A stretch of DNA of 64,000 nt from CBDCTM01 sp965222005 (GCA_965222005.1 OZ244935.1:2666001-2730000); one strand, 5' to 3'. Counted from the first letter of the stretch, positions 25,079 to 34,212 are shown. The notes: generated by a model from the sequence alone, not told the origin. Made by a program: numbers and translations.

Positions 25079-27070
25079 TCATTCAATGCCCATCAACAGT
25101 TTTTTACGGAAATACTGATTCCCCGTTTTTATCTCCAAAATGTAGATGGCTGCGGCCAGATGATCAGGCAAATCCAGCCAATGCCAGCCAGCCGACCGAA
25201 TGCCAGCTCGTTGCTGCCACACCAGGCGCCCATCCATCGCAAAGAGGCGTAGCGCCACATCTGCGGCTTCGGCCAGGCCAATTTGCAGCTGGTCAGCGGA
25301 GTGGAAAGGATTTGGACAGAAGAGCTGTGGCTCGCCCTGGGGAGGCGATGGTAGATTGAGCTGCAAGCTGTCCGCTAGGCCCAGATAGACTACCAGCCCG
25401 TCATGATCGCTGGCTCTGAGGGGAGTGGAGGCATCGTTTTGAAGGGTAGTTGGGTTATCAGCATTGCCTCGCACAAATTGCATGTCATTGACTTGCAGGC
25501 CTTCCAGTTCGCTGCTCAGGCAATGATCGAGCAACTGAGCATGACCATTGAATACATAGGAATACCGCTCGGTAGGGGGAAGCAATTCTGATAGCTTGCT
25601 CATGGGAGGCTCCACGATGGGCTGCACCTCGATCTGTGCTCCCAGGGAGGGCTGGCCGCTGATCTGATTGACCACATCTACATAGCCATCCGAAAACTCA
25701 AAAGCATTAAAATCGCCCAACACTATCAGGTTTTTACCTTGCCTGCTTTGAATCATTCGGGCAACCGATACAGCTTGCTCATGCCGCTTGGTGCGCACAT
25801 AGAGTGCATTGCCACCTTCGATGCCATTGAGCGAGCGAAGGTGTATATTGAGCAAGAGGATAGGTGTAGGCGTAGGCGTTTTTATCTCAGCGCTTAACAA
25901 GAGCGGCGGCCGGTCGTGCAGGCGGCCCCCGAAGCTGAGTTGCTGGTTTTCGCCGAGCTGCTGAAGAGCTACCTTTTGGAAGGCATTGCTCACCAAAAAG
26001 CCCGTAAATATTGGAAAATTTGAAATACCGTCCACTATAAAAGGCTGATAATACAGGCCAGGATCAATTTGTTGGATAGCCAGAATCAATTCGTTTAGCA
26101 CCTCCTGGCTGCCCACCTCCTGGAGTGCCAATACATCGGGAGCATGCATGAAGTGGACAATGTAATGAGCCAGCTTGGCCAGCCTTATAGGATAATCAGA
26201 GGCATTTTTATTGAATACAAAAGTGTTGAGAGAAGCTATGCTCAGTTCCCGGGCGTTCTTGCTCCGAACCGCTTTGCTCACGGGTTCGCCAACAAAGGTG
26301 TACTCATAAGGCAACCACTGATAACGTCCGTCATCCTCTACGATTACTCCGGCTCCCGTAACCTTCATACCCGTGGAAAGCGGAGCGGATGGAGTGCCCG
26401 GAATTATATTGGTGTTCAATTCAAACACTTCCGGATTGCCATCCCATAGCGGGAGTCCATTGATGCCGGGAAATGAAATGCCTGGCTCCCGGAAGGGCCG
26501 TTGTGCTTGCAAGCTGAGCGGCGTAATACCATAGGATGTGGGGCCGGTGGCGCTGGCTCCGTTTACTTGGACGAGCATATGCTCCACCGATTCAAGGTCG
26601 GGAATAGTAGCCGGAAGAGGGGAAGGGAATTGCTCATCCAGCATGATGACTTCTGCCGGCGGACTCGAGCTGGTTAATACCTCGACAGATAATTGGTCGG
26701 CAGAAAATTCGGTATTTCCATTATACTCCTGTATGAAGCCTGTGACGCTGATCCAATCGCCAGGCTGGACGCCAGGAGGGGTGCCGGTATAGACCATGAT
26801 GGCATCCGAGGTATGGGGGTCGAGATCGGAACGGGAAGGGCTGGTTTGTATGAAAAAACGATCGTTGCCTACTGCAGTTACCCAATTGCCGGTAGTTTTG
26901 ACAAACTGGCCCTCATAGTCGCTGTGGAATCCGCTTCCCTGAATTTGCCAGATTTCCAGCTCAAGGGCTTGAGCGTGCAGCTTAGAGGGGTGTGTGGCTG
27001 CTAAAAGGCTGATTATCAGTAGATTAGATAGTAGTGGTGTTGCCAAATTATATATGGAAAGAAGTTGCAT
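25079..27070 (-). CDS. Secreted endonuclease/exonuclease/phosphatase-family protein with T9SS domain
   Basis: A 663-residue exported protein. After the signal peptide (to about residue 33, KLHAQ) comes an OB-like N-domain resembling ExeM/NucH-type extracellular nucleases (WQIQGSGFHSDYEGQFVKT ... GDWISVTGFIQEY). The EEP catalytic domain (about 265-545) follows, with SIASLNTFVF, VLALQEVG, LLNIHLRS, LIVLGDFNAFEFSDGY, a late LLDHCLSS and ASDHDGLVVYL (catalytic Asp-His). The C-terminus (LFCPNPFHSADQLQIGL ... RKKLLMGIE) is a T9SS sorting domain. A secreted nuclease that scavenges phosphate or nucleotides from external DNA is the likely role; the substrate is inferred. Confidence 0.85.
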   Translation of the reverse strand: MQLLSIYNLATPLLSNLLIISLLAATHPSKLHAQALELEIWQIQGSGFHSDYEGQFVKTTGNWVTAVGNDRFFIQTSPSRSDLDPHTSDAIMVYTGTPPGVQPGDWISVTGFIQEYNGNTEFSADQLSVEVLTSSSPPAEVIMLDEQFPSPLPATIPDLESVEHMLVQVNGASATGPTSYGITPLSLQAQRPFREPGISFPGINGLPLWDGNPEVFELNTNIIPGTPSAPLSTGMKVTGAGVIVEDDGRYQWLPYEYTFVGEPVSKAVRSKNARELSIASLNTFVFNKNASDYPIRLAKLAHYIVHFMHAPDVLALQEVGSQEVLNELILAIQQIDPGLYYQPFIVDGISNFPIFTGFLVSNAFQKVALQQLGENQQLSFGGRLHDRPPLLLSAEIKTPTPTPILLLNIHLRSLNGIEGGNALYVRTKRHEQAVSVARMIQSRQGKNLIVLGDFNAFEFSDGYVDVVNQISGQPSLGAQIEVQPIVEPPMSKLSELLPPTERYSYVFNGHAQLLDHCLSSELEGLQVNDMQFVRGNADNPTTLQNDASTPLRASDHDGLVVYLGLADSLQLNLPSPPQGEPQLFCPNPFHSADQLQIGLAEAADVALRLFAMDGRLVWQQRAGIRSAGWHWLDLPDHLAAAIYILEIKTGNQYFRKKLLMGIE

Positions 27071-27153
27071 TTATTGATTGTGAATTAGACTTCAGTAAAA
27101 TTGCTAACTTTGAAAGCTTGTGTAAAGCTAAATTTTTATTCAACCCAGGTAGT

Positions 27154-27624
27154 ATGATAACACCTCCATCCACCGGATCATCTTTTTTTTACAAAGCCTA
27201 TGATCCTTATATGCAAGCGGGGCTGGTGCTGGTACTAGTGGCCTTATTCATTATCCTCTCAAAGATAATGAAATGGCTGGGTTTGCTAGAGGTGAGTAAT
27301 ATGTTTCCGTGGATGGTGTCGGCTAGTTTCATTTTGGTCTTTGCCCTATTCAATAGCATTTTCGGCTTATCGAGCAAAAACCTGAACCGGTATCGGGGCC
27401 GCTCAATAATTGCCTTTTTGGGTTTGATACTCTGCTCTGGTATGCTAGCCCGGCTGGTCTCCGGTGTGCCAATTGGACATGCCAAATCATACAAATGGAT
27501 ATTTTTGGTGTTGATTGTCGGCTACCTCGTATTCCTCTCCATGATGGGCCTAATGAAGAGTATTGTCGAATTTGCGCAAAAAGAAGAGTGGAATCAGCCA
27601 AGAAAGCGGGTGAAAAAGCCTTAG
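27154..27624 (+). CDS. Four-helix inner-membrane protein of unknown function
   Basis: 156 residues from ATG 27154 (a reading from 27034 would overlap the divergent EEP gene start). Four hydrophobic segments are seen: AGLVLVLVALFIILS, MFPWMVSASFILVFALF, IIAFLGLILCSGMLA and WIFLVLIVGYLVFLSMMGL. The tail is charged (EEWNQPRKRVKKP). No motif or family is recognised. A TAACTTTG element (27105-27112) lies 42 bp upstream. It is not linked by sense or spacing to its neighbours. Confidence 0.65.
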   Translation: MITPPSTGSSFFYKAYDPYMQAGLVLVLVALFIILSKIMKWLGLLEVSNMFPWMVSASFILVFALFNSIFGLSSKNLNRYRGRSIIAFLGLILCSGMLARLVSGVPIGHAKSYKWIFLVLIVGYLVFLSMMGLMKSIVEFAQKEEWNQPRKRVKKP

Positions 27625-27873
27625 CTTGTCGAAGCCTCTTTCGGTTGGCTGTGTACTAATTGTACGGCCGCAGGTGAATCATGCTTCCGGTCGTTGGCTG
27701 CGCTACTGCTTAGAGGGTCAGCCGGTCAAACAAGGGCAAGTCCATAAATCTGAGAGCCTGTTGTTTCAAAAAAGAACAACATTATACATATGATACACCG
27801 CTAAGAAAAGCAGCAATAAATAAGTTGATGGATTAAGTTGGAATATTAGAGGAAATTAATAAAATGCCATTAC

Positions 27874-28401
27874 ATGGTTTGTAGAATTATGATACGCATA
27901 CTTTCAATATTCAGCATAAGTTGCCTGGCGCTGCTCATGTCGTGCAATAGAAGCCAGCCCGTTAGCAGCCCGGCTGCTGTTGTGGCGGTGCAATTGGCTC
28001 AGGATAGTTTGAAAAAGGTGGTAAAAAGTCCCTCAGAATGGAAGGCCGAACTGAGTGAGATGGAGTATTATGTACTGCGCGAAAAAGGTACAGAGCGTGC
28101 ACATACCGGCGATTTGCTGCACAACAAAAAGAAGGGTACCTATGTGTGCCGGGGCTGCCGATTGCCCTTGTTCACCTCTTCCACCAAATACAAATCCGGT
28201 ACTGGCTGGCCCAGCTTTTGGCAGCCGGTCAATGCAGCCTACGTGGCACAGGAGGCCGATCATGCCTATGGCTGGAAGCGGGTGGAAGTGCTTTGCGCCC
28301 GCTGCGACGGCCACCTCGGCCATGTGTTCGATGATGGCCCCAAGCCCACAGGGCTGCGCTATTGTATCAACTCTGTTTCGCTGGATTTTATTGAAGACTA
28401 G
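27874..28401 (+). CDS. msrB: Exported lipoprotein methionine-R-sulfoxide reductase MsrB
   Basis: Reduces methionine-R-sulfoxide in proteins. About 175 residues. The N-terminus is a lipoprotein signal (SISCLALLMSC, then NRSQPVSS), so the enzyme acts in the periplasm or at the outer membrane. The catalytic domain starts WKAELSEMEYYVLREKGTER and includes both zinc pairs (CRGC and CARC), SGTGWPSFW, GHLGHVFDDGPKPTG and the catalytic Cys164 in RYCINSVSL. No MsrA is adjacent or fused. The start could also be the ATG at 27889, which gives a more typical short n-region. Confidence 0.92.
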   Translation: MVCRIMIRILSIFSISCLALLMSCNRSQPVSSPAAVVAVQLAQDSLKKVVKSPSEWKAELSEMEYYVLREKGTERAHTGDLLHNKKKGTYVCRGCRLPLFTSSTKYKSGTGWPSFWQPVNAAYVAQEADHAYGWKRVEVLCARCDGHLGHVFDDGPKPTGLRYCINSVSLDFIED

Positions 28402-28425
28402 GCTAGCCTGCCAATAGAAAATAAA

Positions 28426-28677
28426 GAGCCAGGATCAGGGAGCGGCAAGCTGAAAACAGCCCCTACACTAGCTGATAGCCTTACTTCCCAATTACCTGGC
28501 TCAGGATTGCCTACCAACTAGGGCAAGCATTCCTTTCTCTCAATAAAGATTGCACTTCGCCTCGGCACAAAGCCGAAATGAATGTGCTGCCGGTTGATCA
28601 TTCCAAATGACTAAACCAGCAAAACGATACTACGGTATCGCATATTGATAAACCAAACTTTGTCCGGAATAAGCCGG
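28426..28677. other. Hairpin-rich non-coding region downstream of msrB
   Basis: The 665-bp gap 28402-29066 has no credible gene. Its first part shows consecutive potential stems: GAGCCAGG (28426-28433) with CCTGGCTC (28495-28502) enclosing GCTG-AAAA-CAGC (28449-28460); TTGCC (28507-28511) with GGCAA (28522-28526); GCAC..CGGC with GCCG..GTGC (28552-28587); CGATAC-TACG-GTATCG, a UACG-type tetraloop (28625-28640); and TCCGG/CCGGA near 28662-28677. Either a structured RNA or a decayed region is possible. No T-run follows the stems, so a plain terminator does not explain them. Confidence 0.35.
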
Positions 28678-29016
28678 ATTAACATTTTGTGATAGTGAAA
28701 ATCAGATCAGTAACGGCAGTAACGGCGTAATGTTGATCGTTGGTAAAGACGGGAACGGTGAAACGGTCGTTCTGGGTCTTTGCGTGTATGGCATTTAGCG
28801 CTTTTGTGTCAGATGTCGTAGTAAAAAGGCGTCAATATTAGCTGTGTAAAAGATGAAAAGTTTGTCACAACTACAATCATCTACCGACCAAAATAGACAA
28901 AACACTTAACTTATCCAAAAAAATAATCCGTGCTGCCGCAGAGGCGCGTCAAATAATGGCTCCGATGGCAATTTCGCTTTGGCACAGAGGTTAAACTTTT
29001 GATGGTATTGACGGAG

Positions 29017-29054
29017 TGAAACTCACTGGATATACTCATATCGAGTGAGTTTCA
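29017..29054. other. 11-bp inverted repeat before the 29067 stop codon
   Basis: TGAAACTCACT / AGTGAGTTTCA separated by 16 bp, just 12 bp downstream of the stop of the minus-strand gene. No T-run follows, so it is either a weak terminator, an mRNA 3'-end stabiliser or a protein-binding site. Confidence 0.5.
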
Positions 29055-29066
29055 AGGAGTACTTAC

Positions 29067-29798
29067 CTAGCCGGCATCTGCCTTGCTTTCGGTAGTTTTG
29101 GCTTCGGCAGCCAGGCGAGTTTTGCGGGCTTTTTTCTGTTCGTTATTGCTTTCGTAAATGACGTAATTGTCATATTTCACCCGATCCGTTTCCACCCAAA
29201 CGTCTTTGCCAATATTGCAAAGCACGATCAATTCTTCGTACAATTTATTACCCTGCTCAATCCGCCGCTCCACGGAAATATCCCGATCCGCCACCTTGTC
29301 CTGCTGGATATTGAGTGCGTTTTCAAAATTGCGACAAGCATCCATTACCCGCTGGATGTTTTTATCACTTACCCCAACTTCAGCCAAAAAGTCGATTTGC
29401 TGCCTGGCTACACGGGCCACCCGCCTTCCACAAAACAATAGCTGGGCATCCGTCATATCCCCCAGCTTGGCCGTTCCAAACTTGCGGTAGCGACCCGAGC
29501 GATTGTTGTATTTGATAGCCACGCGGGTCATAATGCTTCGGATGGCCGTTTTGAGCGATTCGGCAGCTTTGTACTTTTTTTCGGTAGTAATCATCTGATC
29601 TCCTACCAATTCATCATCATCCGGCAGCTGGCGAAATTTTTGGCAAAGGCTGATGAAGCCCTGAAGCCGTTCATTTGAATAGCCGTACTGCTCAAAATGC
29701 TTGAAGTCCCGTTTGGCATATTTGATCCGCTCGGTGCATTGAAGATAGAGGTCGGCATCCGGAAAATTGTACTGGCGATTGATATTCTGCTTTTTCAT
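29067..29798 (-). CDS. Helical protein of unknown function with an internal duplication
   Basis: 243 residues from the ATG at 29798 (MKKQNINRQYNFPDADLYLQ); a longer reading from 29882 adds 28 residues that do not look coding. It is mostly helical and charged, without signal or membrane segments. Two related segments are visible about 105 residues apart: AKRDFKHFEQYGYSNERLQG..CQKFRQL and VARQQIDFLAEVGVSDKNIQ..CRNFENAL. This suggests a tandem duplication of a helical domain. The tail is basic (KKARKTRLAAEAKTTESK). I do not recognise a family with a known function. Confidence 0.65.
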   Translation of the reverse strand: MKKQNINRQYNFPDADLYLQCTERIKYAKRDFKHFEQYGYSNERLQGFISLCQKFRQLPDDDELVGDQMITTEKKYKAAESLKTAIRSIMTRVAIKYNNRSGRYRKFGTAKLGDMTDAQLLFCGRRVARVARQQIDFLAEVGVSDKNIQRVMDACRNFENALNIQQDKVADRDISVERRIEQGNKLYEELIVLCNIGKDVWVETDRVKYDNYVIYESNNEQKKARKTRLAAEAKTTESKADAG

Positions 29799-30249
29799 CG
29801 TATAGTGTTTAGCACCGCTCAAGAAATTAATTCGCGAGTTCAGGTGAAAAGCAAATATAAATTGTTTTAAAATAGTACGCAATATGAGTTTGTCTTAATT
29901 TTTGTACTAAGGGGAAATCCGGAAAACGTTATTCTGAATGATACAAAAAATGCAGACCATGCCGTAGTACTTAGTATCGGTGAGGATTTTTACCGAAAGG
30001 CAGAACAAAATTTGCCCCTTCGTCTGGCAGGTGGCTTGGCCAATTGAAGCCAATTAATCGAGGTTTAGAAAAGCTCTGGTATTGTATTTAAAAACAAATT
30101 TTGTCTTTATGTGTATTTGCATTTACTCAGTTAAAAATTTCTTTCCAATATAGTATGCTAATTGTTGAGTAATTGAGCCTCACAGTGTTGCCTGGAAAGA
30201 TGGAATTGCGTTGCTCTTCCCTTACCTTTGTGCAACCAAATACAATACG
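29799..30249. other. Intergenic region between the helical protein and trmN6
   Basis: 451 bp, divergent. It contains a TACCTTTG -7 element (30223-30230) 19 nt before the trmN6 start. The inverted repeat TACTAAG/CTTAGTA occurs at about 29905 and 29969. An open plus-strand frame ending at 30047 (..NVILNDTKNADHAVVLSIG..) reads protein-like over about 58 codons but has no start codon; it may be a gene remnant or chance. Confidence 0.35.
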
Positions 30250-30987
30250 ATGCCATCCAGATACCCACAAACCAGGGAGCATGTTTTCTGCTTCAAACAA
30301 TTTGAAATTTATCAGGATCGCTGCAAAATGAAGGTTGGCACGGATGGGATATTGCTCGGTGCCTGGGCCGATGTGGCTGGGGCCCGGCGCATACTGGATG
30401 TGGGTTGCGGATCGGGCCTTATTGCCCTCATGCTTGCCCAGCGCAATTCAGCAGCTGCGATAGATGCCATTGATGTGGATGAACCTTCCTGGCAACAGGC
30501 AGTTGAGAATGTACAGCGTTCGCCCTGGCCAGAGCGGGTGGAGGTGATCCACCAGTCTGTGCAGCAATTTTCCAAAACTCATGAAAAGAGCTATGATTTA
30601 GTGGCCAGCAATCCCCCTTTCTTTAGCGGCGGCACCTTTTCGGCCAGTCAGAGTCGCAATGAAGTGCGGCAAACCGTCAAGCTACCACATGGCGAATTGC
30701 TAGCCGCGATGCGGCGATTGTTGAATAGTGCCGGACGTTTTTGTGTAATCTTACCTTTGATAGAGGGCTTACGGTTGGAAGAGTTGGCAGTGCAGTATGG
30801 TTTGCATTGTACAAGCAGGGTAGAAGTACAGCCGCATCAAGATAAGCCGGTTCATCGCCTATTGATGCAGTTTGAGCTGGCCTGGAAGGCCCAAAAGGAA
30901 GGTCGGTTAATTATCCAAAAAAGAGAAAGCGCCGAATATACGGACGCATTTATTCAGCTAACTAAAGACTATTATCTGGGAATGTAA
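30250..30987 (+). CDS. trmN6: tRNA1(Val) (adenine37-N6)-methyltransferase
   Basis: A 245-residue SAM-dependent methyltransferase of the TrmN6/YfiC group. FCFKQFEIYQDRCKMKVGTDGILLGAWA is split here as FCFKQFEIYQDRCKMKV and GTDGILLGAWA, the family N-terminus. The SAM site ILDVGCGSGLIALMLAQRN follows, and the N6-adenine motif is VASNPPFF. The C-terminal SAEYTDAFIQLTKDYYL block is also standard. MPSRYPQTREH at 30250 is taken as the start; an earlier ATG at 30211 precedes the -7 element and is unlikely. Confidence 0.93.
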   Translation: MPSRYPQTREHVFCFKQFEIYQDRCKMKVGTDGILLGAWADVAGARRILDVGCGSGLIALMLAQRNSAAAIDAIDVDEPSWQQAVENVQRSPWPERVEVIHQSVQQFSKTHEKSYDLVASNPPFFSGGTFSASQSRNEVRQTVKLPHGELLAAMRRLLNSAGRFCVILPLIEGLRLEELAVQYGLHCTSRVEVQPHQDKPVHRLLMQFELAWKAQKEGRLIIQKRESAEYTDAFIQLTKDYYLGM

Positions 30988-30997
30988 GTGCTAAGAA

Positions 30998-31030
30998 AAA
31001 GGGAAATAATTTCAAAAATTATTTCCCTTT
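30998..31030. terminator. Bidirectional terminator between trmN6 and the HTH gene
   Basis: AAAGGGAAATAATTT pairs with AAATTATTTCCCTTT with a 3-nt loop. A/T flanks lie on both sides, and the two genes converge on it (stops at 30987 and 31038). Confidence 0.85.
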
Positions 31031-31037
31031 TGCGGTG

Positions 31038-31316
31038 CTATTCAGCGCCCAGGCTCACGTCCTGACGCTGCTCGTTAGCCTCTGCAATGATTTTTTTAGC
31101 CATTTCCAGAATTTTGGTATCTCTCAAGCTCACGATCCCTCCATCGGGGCCGGGCTGTACATGGATGCCGGTAAGTTGACCATCCTGATATTTTTGTGCA
31201 CCAAAATAATTGCGGATAGTCTGTTCGGCCAGATTTAACTCTTTAGCAATGCGTTTAATACTACCTGTCGGTAAGCTGTGTTTGATTTGTCGTAGCTCTT
31301 TGAAGGTAATGTTCAT
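31038..31316 (-). CDS. Small helix-turn-helix DNA-binding protein
   Basis: 92 residues. The N-terminal part KRIAKELNLAEQTIRNYFGA is a clear helix-turn-helix resembling LacI- or resolvase-type recognition units. A glycine-rich hairpin (HVQPGPDGGIVSLRDTKIL) and a helix ending EANEQRQDVSLGAE follow. Short proteins of this form are common and conserved in Bacteroidota, but their targets are not known to me. It is transcribed alone and faces a 582-bp AT-rich region. Confidence 0.75.
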   Translation of the reverse strand: MNITFKELRQIKHSLPTGSIKRIAKELNLAEQTIRNYFGAQKYQDGQLTGIHVQPGPDGGIVSLRDTKILEMAKKIIAEANEQRQDVSLGAE

Positions 31317-31898
31317 AATAGATTAAATTTTAATATATTAAGGAATAACACCACATTAATTGTAAAAACCAGAAGGTTGGATTATTTTGGAAAAATAGAA
31401 CTTTTAATACTTATTTCAAAGCTTTCTATACCAAAAAATAAAATTTTGTTTGTGCTTACAGATAAAACAAAGAATATTGACGAATGTTGTTTTTGAGTAT
31501 TATAAATTAACAAATTTGCATGTTCCCCGAGCTTTCGTTCGAGCCTGAATACTTTATTCCATTTAAATATGTGTATTGAATTTGTGGCGTTATGTACTGA
31601 TACTAAGAATGGTATAAATATGAAATTATATAATATATATTGGATACCTCAGCTTGGCCAAGCTGCTTTAGCTGCTCGCTATTTAACCAACGTCAACAAA
31701 TTGCCTGTCGGGCTACTTCTTTGAGCTTGTTCGGTGTGCTGGGCCTGGTCTTTTGATTATCTTCGGCAACAAACAGTTTTAGGGGGGGTGGCAAGATGAA
31801 TGAACTCTTTGCTCTTCAAGGTCTGGCTTTTAGAAACAAAACCGATCCTGCATTGCACCGCCTAAGCTGAATTGCACACACTAATGTTAAAATACACC
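31317..31898. other. AT-rich intergenic region with a 16-bp palindrome
   Basis: About 580 bp between the divergent HTH gene and the C25-like gene. It contains the perfect palindrome CAGCTTGGCCAAGCTG (31650-31665) and one short reading frame listed separately. No clear TAnnTTTG promoter is seen near 31899. Confidence 0.4.
31569..31724 (+). CDS. Possible 51-residue small protein
   Basis: A plus-strand frame from ATG 31569 (MCIEFVALCTDTKNGINMKL) through YNIYWIPQLGQAALAARYL to LPVGLLL and a TGA stop. The second ATG at 31620 would give 34 residues. The C-terminal half is mildly hydrophobic. The frame overlaps the palindrome at 31650. There is no recognisable family and no strong ribosome-binding or promoter signal, so it could be chance in an AT-rich gap. 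Confidence 0.22.
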   Translation: MCIEFVALCTDTKNGINMKLYNIYWIPQLGQAALAARYLTNVNKLPVGLLL

Positions 31899-34172
31899 AT
31901 GAGCAAACTGCACTCCATACTGCTGGTGCTGGCCTGCCTGATAAGTACCCTGCCTGCTAGCACCCAAACTCCTTTGCAACGTTCTGTTTTAGTAAGTGCT
32001 GTAGCTCAAACGCAGCCAGCGCAGCTGGAGTTTAGCTGGCCAACCGACCCTGCTGCCAACGGCTATCAGGTGTTCCGCAAGCCCCTCGAAGCCGTCGATT
32101 GGGGTAGTGCTATCGCTCAACTCGATAGCGATGCTACCCGCTTCACTGATACCAACCTCCAACGTGGCGATGCCTTTGAATATGCTTTTTATAAGAAAGA
32201 ATTTGAGCTGGTTCGAGATACCTTCTGCATTTCGCCCGGCAGCGAGCTCAAATTTACAATCTCCGATATGTACGGCATCGGCCTTTGCTGTAGCTTTGGC
32301 TTTGGCTATTATCGGATCAAAGGCTGTAACAGGGTGTATGCTGAGGGGGATAATTTTGGCTGGGAAACCTCCCATTCGTTTACCATTTGTAATGACAGCA
32401 GCAGCTGTGTTCCTCTTTACATCACGATCAAACCAGATGTCTTCCCTAATAGTACCTCCTGGTCGCTGGAAAATTTAAGTTCTTCTGAAGTGATTGGCAC
32501 ATCCGGACCACAAGGTACTTTTATACATGATCGGCCTGAATATGGGTTTATTTATGCAGGAGTCGAAGCACCCGCTATAGAAGATCGGGGGCGTGTGCTG
32601 ATACTGGTACAAGAAGCCTTTGCCGATAGCCTGGCTACTGAGCTTGAGCAACTAAAACTCGATTACATACGCGATGGCTGGCGGGTATTGATGCATGCTG
32701 TTCCTACTCAGATGCCCCCTTCAGAAGTGCGGCAGTATATCCAGTCTGCCTATCAGCAATATCCCGACCTTACTGCCTTATACATTGTAGGGCATGTGGC
32801 TGTTCCGTACAGCGGCGACATTTATCCCGACACGCATCCAGAACATCGCGGAGCCTGGGCTGCTGATACCTATTATGGAGAGCTCAATGGCAATTGGACC
32901 GACAATGTTGTAAACATAACCACTGCCCAATTTGAATACAACCACAATGTGCCGGGGGACGGCCGCTGGGATCAGGACTCTATCCCTAGCCTGATGGAAT
33001 TGCAGGTCGGCCGGGTCGATTTTTTTGATATGCCAGCTCTGAATAAGGAAGAACTGGAGTTGCTTCGAAGGTATCTGCAAAAAGCACATTTGTTTAAAAA
33101 TGGTCACATACCTACTGTTCGCCGGGCTTTGATTGATGATAATTTCGATGCACAATTTGGAGCTCCGGCAGCCAGCGGATGGCGGAATTTTGCCCCGATG
33201 TTTGGAGCAGAACAGATTGTGGAAGCCGATTATTTCTCCACGATGCACACCCAACCTTATCTGTGGAGCTATGGCTGTGGCAGCGGCTCGCACATCAGTG
33301 CAAGCGGAATTGGCACTACGCATGATTTTGCTGCCGATTCCTTGCAAGGCATATTCACTATGCTTTTTGGTTCCCAGTTTGGCGATTGGGACAACCACAA
33401 CAACTTCCTTCGTTCGGCACTGGCATCCGGCACAATCCTTACCAATTGCTGGGCGGGCAACCCGCCATATACCTTTCACCAAATGGCACTCGGCCAACAC
33501 ATCGGCTATTGCCTTCAGCGAACTCAAAATAGTACAGAGGGCGTGTATTTGGAAGGGCCTCAGCTGGTGCATACCGCCCTGCTGGGTGATCCGGGCCTGC
33601 GCCTGCACCCTATCCGGCCGGTTGACAGCTTGTGGATTTCGGCCACCGGCCAATCGGTTGAGTTGAGCTGGACGGCTGCTCCGGAAGCAGATGTTATGGG
33701 CTATTACCTGTATCGCTCCGATTCGCTGAATGGCTTTTTCGAACGCATCCATCCCGAACTATTGACGGATACTTTTTTTGTAGATCTTAATCCGATTGAA
33801 GGAAATAATGTGTACATGCTCAAAGCCGTGAAGCTGGAACAAAGTGGCAGTGGCACTTACTTTAATACAAGCCTTGGAACTATTGGGAGTGTATGGTTTG
33901 AGCGGCAGCTAGCTGTTGAGAAAGGACAAGGTACTTTCAATATTAGGCTTTTTCCTAATCCGGCTGTTGACCAGCTCGTCATCAAATCAGAATGGCCGGT
34001 GGAAGCCGTTGATTTGTTCGATATAAATGGCCGCCTCCACCTCCACCTGGAACCGTGGCGCCAAAATCCAGCCATCGATTTGAGTGGGCTGCCGACGGGG
34101 GTGTATATTTGCAAGGTAAGGCTTAAGGAGAATGTGCATTTTATGAGGCTGGTAGTGAGCGGAAGCAGGTAA
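31899..34172 (+). CDS. Secreted C25 (gingipain)-like protein with altered catalytic site and T9SS domain
   Basis: 757 residues from ATG 31899. Signal peptide (MSKLHSILLVLACLISTLPA), a fibronectin-III-like domain (LEFSWPTDPAANGYQVFRK), a Cys-rich insertion (CCSFGFGYYRIKGC), then a region resembling peptidase C25: DLTALYIVGHVAVPYSGD, the block around LFGSQFGDWDNHNNFLRSAL, LTNCWAGNPP and the typical end LLGDPGLRLHP. In active C25 enzymes the central block contains GHG with the catalytic His; here it reads GSQFGD, while the Cys after LTN is kept. A second FnIII domain and a T9SS sorting domain (LFPNPAVDQLVIKS) follow. It is probably a non-proteolytic relative; the C25 assignment is from motif order only. 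Confidence 0.65.
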   Translation: MSKLHSILLVLACLISTLPASTQTPLQRSVLVSAVAQTQPAQLEFSWPTDPAANGYQVFRKPLEAVDWGSAIAQLDSDATRFTDTNLQRGDAFEYAFYKKEFELVRDTFCISPGSELKFTISDMYGIGLCCSFGFGYYRIKGCNRVYAEGDNFGWETSHSFTICNDSSSCVPLYITIKPDVFPNSTSWSLENLSSSEVIGTSGPQGTFIHDRPEYGFIYAGVEAPAIEDRGRVLILVQEAFADSLATELEQLKLDYIRDGWRVLMHAVPTQMPPSEVRQYIQSAYQQYPDLTALYIVGHVAVPYSGDIYPDTHPEHRGAWAADTYYGELNGNWTDNVVNITTAQFEYNHNVPGDGRWDQDSIPSLMELQVGRVDFFDMPALNKEELELLRRYLQKAHLFKNGHIPTVRRALIDDNFDAQFGAPAASGWRNFAPMFGAEQIVEADYFSTMHTQPYLWSYGCGSGSHISASGIGTTHDFAADSLQGIFTMLFGSQFGDWDNHNNFLRSALASGTILTNCWAGNPPYTFHQMALGQHIGYCLQRTQNSTEGVYLEGPQLVHTALLGDPGLRLHPIRPVDSLWISATGQSVELSWTAAPEADVMGYYLYRSDSLNGFFERIHPELLTDTFFVDLNPIEGNNVYMLKAVKLEQSGSGTYFNTSLGTIGSVWFERQLAVEKGQGTFNIRLFPNPAVDQLVIKSEWPVEAVDLFDINGRLHLHLEPWRQNPAIDLSGLPTGVYICKVRLKENVHFMRLVVSGSR

Positions 34173-34212
34173 AAAGAGAAAAGAGAAACGGAAAAAAAGA
34201 GCTGGAGCAGTT

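Noticed and set aside
28701..28760. AACGG words repeated at irregular spacing, considered as a CRISPR- or iteron-like array
   Set aside because: Units are only 5 bp, spacing is irregular and there is no conserved repeat longer than about 10 bp.
29888..30047. Protein-like plus-strand frame of about 58 codons upstream of trmN6
   Set aside because: No start codon in frame, crossed by the promoter region of the divergent gene; kept only as a note.
32778..33752. Long minus-strand open frame (324 codons) opposite the C25-like gene
   Set aside because: Antisense of a coherent secreted protein; no signal, motif or promoter of its own. Similar long shadows at 46110-46658, 47250-48149 and 58536-59461 were rejected for the same reason.
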